Positions 6,682 through 13,840 of a stretch of 30,987 nt of DNA are shown here, in pieces. The stretch spans positions 1 through 30,987 of the forward strand of contig UQFK01000011.1 of the NCBI GenBank assembly GCA_900540345.1, written 5' to 3'. The notes under the pieces were generated by a model that was not told where the DNA came from, did not search any database, and worked only from the letters and a program-made list of their open reading frames with translations. This stretch comes from an uncultured Eggerthella sp. (lineage in GTDB: Bacteria; Actinomycetota; Coriobacteriia; Coriobacteriales; Eggerthellaceae). Position 1 is the first letter of the stretch. Every line of letters starts with the position of its first letter. The position numbers and the translations under genes are program-made.

Positions 6682-8040
6682 TTATGATAAAGATGTGATG
6701 GCATCGCTAAAAGTGAACGGCTCTTCGGCAGAAGCAGCTTCTTTCAACACAGAAAGAAGCTTCGAGTAATCAAGCTCTGCTTCTTCGTGTGCGGCCATAT
6801 CCCGACACGTAATCACATCTTTCGCTAATTCATCTGGGCCAATCACAAGCACATAAGAGACGTTTTGTTTACCCGCTGATTTGAATTGAGCTTTCAAGCT
6901 CTTTCCAAGATGATCCATGTCAGATGCGATTCCCGCATCGCGCAAATGTTGGAGTACATTAAACGCAACAGGTCTTACCCTTTCATCTACACAGGCAACA
7001 TAACAGACAAGATCATGACGCTCAGCAGGTTCAACCCCTTGCGCTTCAAGAGCGATCATGCAACGCTCGAAGCCAAGAGCAAAACCAAAACCTGGTTGTG
7101 GCTGACCGCCGATCTCTTCCATGAGCTTATCATAGCGTCCACCGCCTCCAATAGCGTTCTGTGCGCCCATGCCTTCGATCACCTGAACTTCGAAAACAGT
7201 ACGTGTGTAGTAATCGAGCCCGCGCACGAGGGTCGGATCCTCGATATAAGCGATACCAACTTCGTCCAAATAGGATTTCACCTGCGCATAATGACGCTCA
7301 CAATCCTCACAGAGCGCATCAGTGATGAGCGGAGCTGCTTTCATGACTTGAATACATGCTTCATTCTTACAGTCGAATGCACGTAGTGGATTGGTATGAG
7401 CACGACCGCAGCATTCTTCACAAAGTTCTGCTTCATGATCAAGAAGGAATTGTGCGACCGCATCACGATAAGCGGGTCTGCAATGCTCACACCCCATCGA
7501 GTTGATGAGCAAACGAAGTTTCGAACGGTCAAGGCCAATGATCTCATAGAAGCGCATCAGCATGATGATCGCTTCCGCATCGATGGATGGATCATCGGAT
7601 CCTAAGCATTCAATGCCAACCTGATTGAACTGCCGTTGACGGCCTTTCTGTACATTTTCGGCACGAAACATAGGGCCTGCATACATGAGCTTAGCCGGTA
7701 GACCACCTGGTGAAACAAGATTATGCTGCGCAACAGCACGCACGACAGAAGCAGTGCCTTCAGGGCGCAAGCTAAAACGACTATTGCTCTTTACATGCCC
7801 CCCACCAAGCAGTGTTTTCAAATTCTCCCCTGTTAAAGTGGCAAACATCTCTTTCGAGACCACATCAGTAGCTTCACCTATACCACGCACGAATAACTCA
7901 GTCTGCTCGAAAATAGGAGTCTCAATAGGCTCATACCCATACCGAGAGAACACATCAGAAGCACTCTGCTTGAACCTATTCCATATGCGCGCATCATGTG
8001 GAAGGAGATCATTCGTTCCTTTTGGAGCTTGAATCGTCAT
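6682..8040 (-). CDS. hisS: Histidyl-tRNA synthetase
   Basis: Class II HisRS of 452 residues. Visible motifs are PKGTNDLLP at the N-terminus, motif 1 (ETPIFEQTELF), motif 2 (YAGPMFRAENVQKGRQRQFNQ), the HisA region LVRGLDYYTRTVFE, motif 3 (GFGFALGFER) and a C-terminal anticodon domain. The insertion region carries nine cysteines (C184, C187, C207, C210, C211, C224, C229, C244, C247), three pairs spaced CxxC, which suggests a metal site; similar cysteine-rich HisRS proteins occur in Clostridia. I chose ATG at 8040, with AGGA nine bases upstream overlapping the leuB stop. A TTG at 8049 would leave no room for the ribosome binding site. The gene links the leu cluster to aspS in one continuous run. 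Confidence 0.96.
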   Translation of the reverse strand: MTIQAPKGTNDLLPHDARIWNRFKQSASDVFSRYGYEPIETPIFEQTELFVRGIGEATDVVSKEMFATLTGENLKTLLGGGHVKSNSRFSLRPEGTASVVRAVAQHNLVSPGGLPAKLMYAGPMFRAENVQKGRQRQFNQVGIECLGSDDPSIDAEAIIMLMRFYEIIGLDRSKLRLLINSMGCEHCRPAYRDAVAQFLLDHEAELCEECCGRAHTNPLRAFDCKNEACIQVMKAAPLITDALCEDCERHYAQVKSYLDEVGIAYIEDPTLVRGLDYYTRTVFEVQVIEGMGAQNAIGGGGRYDKLMEEIGGQPQPGFGFALGFERCMIALEAQGVEPAERHDLVCYVACVDERVRPVAFNVLQHLRDAGIASDMDHLGKSLKAQFKSAGKQNVSYVLVIGPDELAKDVITCRDMAAHEEAELDYSKLLSVLKEAASAEEPFTFSDAITSLS

Positions 8041-8051
8041 CGAAATCAATC

Positions 8052-9161
8052 CTATGCGATCAAGTTTACGATCAAGTCGCCCATAGCCTGTGTGCCAATG
8101 ATCTTATCCGAAGGTGTTTGAGCATCTGCGATATCGCTCGTACGCCACCCTTCATCAAGCACCTTATTCACCGCAGCAATGATGTCATCTGCTGCTTGGG
8201 CCATATCGAAACTGTAACGCAACATCATCTCAACCGAAAGGATCTGCGCAAGTGGATTTGCGATACCTTTGCCCGCGATATCAGGAGCGCTTCCATGACT
8301 AGGCTCGTAGAGCGCCGTGCCATCACCAAGCGATGCCGAAGCGAGCATGCCAAGCGATCCGGTGAGCATTGAAGCTTCATCGGAGAGGATATCACCGAAC
8401 ATATTCTCAGTGACCATGACATCAAACTGCTTAGGGTCATTGATAAGCTGCATCGCAGCATTATCGACAAGCATATCGATAAGTTCGACATCAGGATATT
8501 CCTGTGCGATGCGATGCGTAATCTCGCGCCACATACGAGAGGTTTCGAGCACATTTGCTTTATCAATAGAGTGAACACGGCCACGACGTTTACGTGCTGT
8601 TTCAAATGCATGACGGACAATTCGCTCGATCTCATACTCGGAGTAAAGCAATGTGTCATAAGCCTGTTGTCCAGCAGAACCATTCATACCAGCGCCTTCG
8701 ACATCAAAGTTGCGTTCGCGCTCGCCAAAATACAGACCGCCAGTCAGTTCGCGCACGATGACGCAATCAACCCCATCAATGACCTCAGGCTTCAAGGTCG
8801 AAGCATCAGCAAGCGCATTGAAGATGACAATCGGACGCAGATTAGCATAGAGGCCAAGGCCTTTACGGATAGCAAGTAGCCCCTGTTCAGGACGAGGCTT
8901 TGTTGGATCAGTCGTATCCCATTTAGGTCCACCGACTGCAGCAAGCAGCACTGCATCAGATGCAGAGGCGAGCGCAAGTGTGGCCTGTGGAAGCGGCTCG
9001 CCTGTCTCATCGATTGCTCGTCCCCCAATAAGAGCTTCATTGTATTCGAAACGGACATCATATTTTTGAGCGAGAGCATCAAGTACCTTCACGCCTTCAG
9101 CAATGATCTCTGGACCGATGCCATCACCTGGAAGTAAGCAGATCTTGTATGTTTGAGTCAT
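8052..9161 (-). CDS. leuB: 3-isopropylmalate dehydrogenase
   Basis: LeuB oxidises and decarboxylates 3-isopropylmalate to 2-oxoisocaproate with NAD, the third step of leucine synthesis. The 369-residue sequence has LLPGDGIGPEI at the N-terminus, VRELTGGLYFGERER for substrate binding, a conserved lysine-asparagine site (DKANVLETSRMW), the metal-binding aspartates in DMLVDNAAMQL and FGDILSDEASML, and the NAD-binding EPSHGSAPDIAGKGIANP. Length is normal. The ribosome binding site AAAGG overlaps the leuD stop codon (TAAAGG), and the gap is 9 bases, so translation is probably coupled. The gene stop in turn lies in the ribosome binding site of hisS. All three leu genes here are intact; leuA is not in the window. 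Confidence 0.97.
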   Translation of the reverse strand: MTQTYKICLLPGDGIGPEIIAEGVKVLDALAQKYDVRFEYNEALIGGRAIDETGEPLPQATLALASASDAVLLAAVGGPKWDTTDPTKPRPEQGLLAIRKGLGLYANLRPIVIFNALADASTLKPEVIDGVDCVIVRELTGGLYFGERERNFDVEGAGMNGSAGQQAYDTLLYSEYEIERIVRHAFETARKRRGRVHSIDKANVLETSRMWREITHRIAQEYPDVELIDMLVDNAAMQLINDPKQFDVMVTENMFGDILSDEASMLTGSLGMLASASLGDGTALYEPSHGSAPDIAGKGIANPLAQILSVEMMLRYSFDMAQAADDIIAAVNKVLDEGWRTSDIADAQTPSDKIIGTQAMGDLIVNLIA

Positions 9162-9170
9162 GACGAACCT

Positions 9171-9668
9171 TTAATCCTTTCCCAGAATCTTACGGGTGCG
9201 ATTGATCAAACCGCCCTGCTCGATAATGTCGGCAATGAATGGCGGAAATGGCTGCGCTGTGAACGATTCACCCGTGGTCTCATCAGTGATGGTGCCTGTA
9301 GTCGTCTCGATCGATACGACATGACCATCAGCGATCGCATCGACTGCTTCAGGGCATTCGAAGATCGCAAGCCCTGTGTTGATAGAATTGCGATAGAAAA
9401 TACGTGCGAAGCTTTTTGCGATGACCGCATCGATCCCAGCAGCCTTGATGGCAATGGGAGCATGCTCACGCGAGGACCCACAGCCGAAGTTCTCTTCTGC
9501 GACGATGATGTCGCCCGGCTGCACGTTCTCAACAAAGCTGGTATCGAGGTCTTCAAGACAGTGCTTCGCAAGCTCGATCGGATCAGAGGTATTCAGATAG
9601 CGTGCGGGGATGATGACATCAGTATCGATGTCCCTGCCATAACGATGAACGGTTCCTTTATAGTTCAT
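9171..9668 (-). CDS. leuD: 3-isopropylmalate dehydratase small subunit
   Basis: LeuD is the small subunit of isopropylmalate isomerase and supplies the swivelling domain that completes the active site of LeuC. The 165-residue protein is the short form, typical of archaeal-like isomerases rather than the roughly 200-residue enterobacterial form. Motifs: GRDIDTDVIIPARYL (11-25), ENFGCGSSREHAPIA (59-73) and FARIFYRNSINTGL. The ribosome binding site is TAGGAG, whose TAG is the leuC stop, 9 bases between genes. The pairing with the 422-residue LeuC argues for isopropylmalate rather than homoaconitate as substrate, because leuB follows directly. Confidence 0.96.
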   Translation of the reverse strand: MNYKGTVHRYGRDIDTDVIIPARYLNTSDPIELAKHCLEDLDTSFVENVQPGDIIVAEENFGCGSSREHAPIAIKAAGIDAVIAKSFARIFYRNSINTGLAIFECPEAVDAIADGHVVSIETTTGTITDETTGESFTAQPFPPFIADIIEQGGLINRTRKILGKD

Positions 9669-9677
9669 GAAATGCTC

Positions 9678-10946
9678 CTAATCTAGATCTTCTGGAAGAG
9701 CGATATGTCCCAGCACTGCACTTGCTGCAGCAACAGCAGGTGATGAGAGGTAGACTTCACTCGTTGGATCACCCATGCGACCGACGAAATTGCGGTTCGT
9801 GGTCGCAATAGCGCGCTCGCCTGCAGCGAGGATTCCCATATAACCACCTAGGCATGGACCGCATGTAGGCGTTGAGACCGCGCAATTGGCATCAAGGAAG
9901 ATATCCATAAGCCCTTCTTCGATACACTGACGATAAACCAGCTGAGTAGCTGGGATGATGATACAGCGTACATAGGGATGGACCTTGCGGCCTTTCAGTA
10001 CTTCTGCTGCTTGACGCATATCTTCGATACGCCCGTTGGTGCATGAACCGATAACCGCCTGATCGATCGTAACATCACGTGATTCAGAGACTGGACGCGT
10101 ATTCGAAGGTAAATGCGGGAATGCGACCGTAGGTACGATATCTTCAGCTTTTATATTGATGATCTGCGCATAGTGCGCATCAGGATCTGAATGATATTCC
10201 GTGAACGGACGCTCTGTGCGACCCTTCATATATTCGCGAGTGACATCATCAACCGGAATAAGACCTGCCTTACCACCAGCTTCGATTGCCATATTTGAGA
10301 TAGAGAGACGCTCGTCCATATTGAGGCTCTCTATCGCGCTTCCACGAAACTCCATTGCCTGATAGAGCGCACCATCGACGCCGATAAGACCGATGATATG
10401 CAAGATAATATCTTTGCCCGTAACACCGGGGTTAAGTGTGCCTTCAATATTGAACAAGATCGATTCAGGAACCTTGAACCATGCTCTACCTGTTGCGAGA
10501 CCGATACCCGCATCCGTTGAGCCTACACCCGTCGAAAATGCGCCAAGCGCACCATAGGTGCAGGTATGACTGTCTGCGCCAATGATGAGATCACCAGCAC
10601 CCACAACGCCTTGTTCAGGAAGAAGCGCATGCTCAACACCCATACAGCCAACTTCGTAATAATGCGTGATCTGCTGTTCGCGAGCGAAATCTCGTACCAC
10701 TTTTGCCTGCTCAGCGCTCATTATGTCCTTGTTCGGTGCATAATGATCGGGAACAAGTGCGATCTTAGTCGGATCGAATACCTTATCAATTCCGACCTTC
10801 TTGAACTCTTGGATCGCGATAGGTGCCGTGATGTCATTAGCGAGCACCAGATCAAGATCGCATTCGATGAGCTGCCCCGGAACGACCTCATCGAGGCCAG
10901 CGTGAGCTGCGAGAATCTTTTCAGCCATGGTCATCGGACGTGCCAT
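9678..10946 (-). CDS. leuC: 3-isopropylmalate dehydratase large subunit
   Basis: LeuC carries the 4Fe-4S cluster of isopropylmalate isomerase, which converts 2- to 3-isopropylmalate. The 422-residue protein is the compact, archaeal-like form. The cluster cysteines are visible as C302 in GSCTNGR and C362/C365 in CGPC; other aconitase-family segments are GADSHTCTYGALGAFSTGVGS (about 123-143) and RNFVGRMGD (385-393). The start has AAGGAG five bases upstream. It is the first gene of the leuC-leuD-leuB-hisS-aspS run. The leader between the upstream terminator and the ATG is only about 60 bases, too short for a T-box or a full leucine attenuator. Confidence 0.97.
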   Translation of the reverse strand: MARPMTMAEKILAAHAGLDEVVPGQLIECDLDLVLANDITAPIAIQEFKKVGIDKVFDPTKIALVPDHYAPNKDIMSAEQAKVVRDFAREQQITHYYEVGCMGVEHALLPEQGVVGAGDLIIGADSHTCTYGALGAFSTGVGSTDAGIGLATGRAWFKVPESILFNIEGTLNPGVTGKDIILHIIGLIGVDGALYQAMEFRGSAIESLNMDERLSISNMAIEAGGKAGLIPVDDVTREYMKGRTERPFTEYHSDPDAHYAQIINIKAEDIVPTVAFPHLPSNTRPVSESRDVTIDQAVIGSCTNGRIEDMRQAAEVLKGRKVHPYVRCIIIPATQLVYRQCIEEGLMDIFLDANCAVSTPTCGPCLGGYMGILAAGERAIATTNRNFVGRMGDPTSEVYLSSPAVAAASAVLGHIALPEDLD

Positions 10947-10996
10947 ATGCGCTCCTTGTCTTGCGGTTTTCCGTGAGGTAGTTGTAAAACTAAATT

Positions 10997-11002
10997 AGTA
11001 TA
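10997..11002 (-). promoter_or_regulatory. Candidate -10 element for the leu run
   Basis: TATACT on the minus strand, 50 bases before the leuC ATG and directly after the terminator of the gene before it. The -35 region would fall inside that terminator hairpin and does not look like a consensus, so the call is tentative. Confidence 0.35.
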
Positions 11003-11007
11003 CAGCA

Positions 11008-11030
11008 AAAGAGACCCCACGGGTCTCTTT
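11008..11030 (-). terminator. Terminator after the flippase-domain gene
   Basis: A perfect 10-bp stem, AAAGAGACCC and GGGTCTCTTT, with a 3-base loop, 27 bases after the stop at 11058. The T-run is mostly within the stem, with one further T. It separates the flippase gene from the leu run. Confidence 0.75.
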
Positions 11031-11057
11031 CGACGGATCGAAGGCGAGAAATCCTTC

Positions 11058-12608
11058 TTACTTATTGATGAAGTTGTCGATATCCTGCTTGAGCTTCTTT
11101 GCTGAAAGCTCGACCTTATGCGCATCCTGTTCAAGCTTGTTGGGGGGCTTTAATGCTCTCTGCGCCTTTTCTTCTTGAAGCTGCCTTTCTTCAGCTTCCA
11201 TCGCTTCATCAGCAGCTTCAAGACGTTTTGAGCGGTCAAAAGAGAGTGGCTCGCAGAATGCGTCGCGCTTGAAGAACAGCCAAAGCCCTAAGAGCGCCAT
11301 AGGAATCGCAACCTTTACGGTTTCATGGAAGACAAACTCAAATCCAGCGAGCATAAAGACGAGGGTGATAGCGAACACCCAAGCCAAACGAAACCTAAAG
11401 ATAAGACCAATACCAAGTATGAGTAAAAGGATGCTCGTGATGATAAGCATCGGTCCGCCTACTACATTTCCAATATTGATCCACTGCGTGAGCATGCTGT
11501 ACGTATCGACCGCATTTGGAAGAAATGCCATGACCAGATTCACGACCGCACAGATGATGACAAGCGTTCCCGCGATCCAGCCCGTATCCTTATATTTACC
11601 TTTAAGAGTTTTGTCCTTCTTATCTTTGAAGAAGCCCGATTGCGAGAGCAGGAGCGCTCCTATGCAGAACGGAATCCAGAACATGATGCCACGATAAACG
11701 AGCGCGATAGCAGTAGCAACCGAAAGCGAACAACCAGCACTGGTAAGAATAGCAGCAATAGCCGCCTCGACTACACCGACTCCTTGTGGTGTTGGGCTAA
11801 GGATGACTGCGATAGCTGCAACCGAGAATGCCGCGATAAGCGGCGCAAGCTCATCGAAACCGAATGCCACACCGATCGCGATGAGACAGGCCATGTTCAG
11901 AAGAGCTGAAGCGGCAGCATAGAAGACCGTAATGAGCGCGCCTTTCGGATTGTGCGCAAGCACGAGCGCTGAATTGATAAACGATTGAGCAGTCGCCTTA
12001 CCCCAGTTCTTTGGCAATGACCTCTTTATGATGCCGATAACCTTATTGATAAGCTGCTCGACCACACGAAAGACCTTTACCAACCAGCCAGGCTTGTAGT
12101 AACCAAGAAAGAAGAAACTGAGCAGCACAAGAAGCGTACCCGCTAACAGCAGTCCACCGATCAAGAAGACCACATTCATGGTTCCCGAAATAAGCATGGT
12201 GGTAAATCCGATGATGGAGATGAGGAAAACTGCTGCAAAATAGCCGATCTGCGACAGGATAGCACCACTTGTCGAGGTGCCGATATCGCAACCACGCCTG
12301 TGTGCGTCATCGATGATGAACGCAACGCCGGTTGCGCCAGAAAAAAGACAGAATGTATTGATAAAAACGAGCGAGAAGATGAGTACGATATTGTGCCATA
12401 AGCCTGTTTTATGGCCGACCGCACCAAAAGCCTCGTTGTATGACATAGCTTGCACCACGTGGCGTGCGATCATGATGATGATGGCGACCACAAGTGGAAT
12501 GAGTGCGCCACCTTGCATCGCGTTGATGATGCTCATGATGTAATCAAGATTAGCGACAAGGAACCCAGCAGCGACGATGATGACGAGTATGATGATCGCT
12601 TTTTTCAT
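11058..12608 (-). CDS. Flippase-domain integral membrane protein (UPF0104/MprF N-terminal type, no synthase domain)
   Basis: The 516-residue protein has about twelve or thirteen hydrophobic segments. The first half fits the UPF0104 / lysylphosphatidylglycerol synthase membrane domain, with the conserved PTPQGVGVVEAA turn at 272-283. A second block of four helices (about 343-446) follows, as in the membrane part of MprF, which flips aminoacylated phospholipids. The soluble aminoacyl-phosphatidylglycerol synthase domain is absent. Instead it ends in a charged, Glu/Lys/Gln-rich cytoplasmic tail (about 455-516) likely to be coiled coil. It probably moves or binds a lipid or lipid-linked molecule; the substrate is unknown. 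GGAGGTG just before the ATG is a strong ribosome binding site. It appears to be a single-gene unit, divergent from the J-protein gene. Confidence 0.85.
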   Translation of the reverse strand: MKKAIIILVIIVAAGFLVANLDYIMSIINAMQGGALIPLVVAIIIMIARHVVQAMSYNEAFGAVGHKTGLWHNIVLIFSLVFINTFCLFSGATGVAFIIDDAHRRGCDIGTSTSGAILSQIGYFAAVFLISIIGFTTMLISGTMNVVFLIGGLLLAGTLLVLLSFFFLGYYKPGWLVKVFRVVEQLINKVIGIIKRSLPKNWGKATAQSFINSALVLAHNPKGALITVFYAAASALLNMACLIAIGVAFGFDELAPLIAAFSVAAIAVILSPTPQGVGVVEAAIAAILTSAGCSLSVATAIALVYRGIMFWIPFCIGALLLSQSGFFKDKKDKTLKGKYKDTGWIAGTLVIICAVVNLVMAFLPNAVDTYSMLTQWINIGNVVGGPMLIITSILLLILGIGLIFRFRLAWVFAITLVFMLAGFEFVFHETVKVAIPMALLGLWLFFKRDAFCEPLSFDRSKRLEAADEAMEAEERQLQEEKAQRALKPPNKLEQDAHKVELSAKKLKQDIDNFINK

Positions 12609-12670
12609 GGCACCTCCGCTTCGTGTCGCTAGTTGAGATCGAGATCGCCAATCAATTCCTCAGTTCAGCA

Positions 12671-12710
12671 AGCATAACGTGCAAACTCACACATATGCTT
12701 TTCATGCACG
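12671..12710. repeat. Two interleaved inverted repeats in the flippase/J-protein divergent gap
   Basis: AGCATA (12671-12676) is the complement of TATGCT (12694-12699), and CGTGCA (12679-12684) of TGCACG (12705-12710). The arms alternate, so they would form a pseudoknot in RNA, or two overlapping operator-like sites in DNA. They lie about 60-100 bases before the flippase gene, where its promoter is expected. The rest of 12609-12886 shows nothing more definite than the -10 listed for the J-protein gene. Confidence 0.4.
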
Positions 12711-12873
12711 TATTTTACACGAACGCTCCTTCAGCTTATCAGAGCATGACCTTGTGAAGTTGGCAGACGGGATAAAGTGACACACTCATGTAACTTCGCT
12801 CACGCAATGGCAACATCCTCGTGGAAACCCGTTGAAGAAACCATCCTTTCCAAGCGTATAAAGGGATTTTAGG

Positions 12874-12879
12874 TATAGT
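12874..12879 (+). promoter_or_regulatory. Candidate -10 element suggesting a leaderless J-protein mRNA
   Basis: TATAGT lies 7 bases before the ATG at 12887, the distance expected between a -10 element and the transcription start. No AAGGAG-like site sits at normal spacing from that ATG. No clear -35 is visible. Confidence 0.35.
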
Positions 12880-12886
12880 GAATCCT

Positions 12887-13750
12887 ATGAAAAAATCTGA
12901 AGCGCTCAACATACTCGGTCTTCAAGATGGTGCAACTGATGACGAAGTGAAGAAAGCACACCGAAAGCTCGTCATCGAAAATCATCCTGATAAGTTCGGG
13001 CAAGACGAACAAGCGCGCAACCAAGCCGAAGAAAAGACAAAGCTCATCAATGAAGCGCGCGATGCACTGCTCACGCGCAAATGGGATCCCGAATACACAA
13101 CCACTGGTACACCATATGGTGCGCCTTTCTCCTATCGACCTTACACTCACTCAAGAGGCACAACCTCGCCCGGCAGCTCGAACGAGAATCCTTTTGCTGG
13201 ATGGCCTTTCAATGGAGCGGATTTTGTCTGGACGACCTGGGATGCCCAAGGAAATAGGCACTCTTATCGTCCAGGCGAAGGTCAAGGACCTTTCACTGAT
13301 CGCGATCGAGGAAATCCTTTCAGTGCCTCAAATCCTTTCACTGGGTCGATCCCCTTCGATTTCTCAGCCTTCGGTGCATCACTTAGCCTTGAACAAATGC
13401 TCACGCGCGAAAAAAAGTCATTGCGCACCGATATCGAACTGATCGTCGTGAAAGCACTCATCCTTGCACTGTGCTGTGTATTTTCGCTCCCTGCAATGGG
13501 TTTCTACCTCTACGCCATCATCTCGATCGGTCAAGGCATCTATAAACGTTTGAGCATCCTTAGTATCTTTTTGGTGATGCCCCTGCTTTTGCTGGCATTT
13601 GTATTCATGCCCGTTGCGAATAGCCCTGTTGGATTGTTCACGATCGCTCTTTTTGCTTTTGCACTTGGATTTGACATCAGCAATCTTCGCAAACACTATC
13701 AGGTCATCTCAACTCTGAAACAAAAGATCGCTCATCAAGACCTCGATTGA
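12887..13750 (+). CDS. Membrane-anchored J-domain protein
   Basis: The 287-residue protein starts with a J domain (about 1-65) with the HPD tripeptide at 33-35, which stimulates the ATPase of an Hsp70/DnaK partner. It lacks the zinc-finger and substrate domains of DnaJ. A long low-complexity linker rich in Gly, Pro, Phe, Ser and Asn follows (about 70-165). The C-terminal part (about 185-267) has three or four hydrophobic helices, so the J domain should face the cytoplasm, tethered at its C-terminal side. The start could be ATG at 12887 or GTG at 12878; AAAGGG is 12 bases from the GTG and 21 from the ATG. It stands alone between divergent and convergent neighbours, and neither dnaK nor grpE is here. 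The partner is unknown. Confidence 0.85.
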   Translation: MKKSEALNILGLQDGATDDEVKKAHRKLVIENHPDKFGQDEQARNQAEEKTKLINEARDALLTRKWDPEYTTTGTPYGAPFSYRPYTHSRGTTSPGSSNENPFAGWPFNGADFVWTTWDAQGNRHSYRPGEGQGPFTDRDRGNPFSASNPFTGSIPFDFSAFGASLSLEQMLTREKKSLRTDIELIVVKALILALCCVFSLPAMGFYLYAIISIGQGIYKRLSILSIFLVMPLLLLAFVFMPVANSPVGLFTIALFAFALGFDISNLRKHYQVISTLKQKIAHQDLD

Positions 13751-13775
13751 GCACCTCTCACTACCACTCTGCAAG

Positions 13776-13812
13776 ATAAAATTCAGGGCACGAGGTTTAA
13801 CTCGTGCCCTGA
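13776..13812 (-). terminator. Strong terminator after purH, in the convergent gap
   Basis: A perfect 12-bp stem (TCAGGGCACGAG with CTCGTGCCCTGA) and a 6-base loop. On the minus strand ATTTTAT follows, so it ends the pur transcript 28 bases after the purH stop. The plus strand lacks a T-run, so it would stop the J-protein transcript less well. Confidence 0.85.
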
Positions 13813-13840
13813 GTAATAGCTCTCTCAGATAGACTGGGCT

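Noticed and set aside
10947..11007. Leucine attenuator or T-box before leuC
   Set aside because: The leader is about 60 bases, with no leucine-rich leader peptide, no T-box motif and no second terminator.
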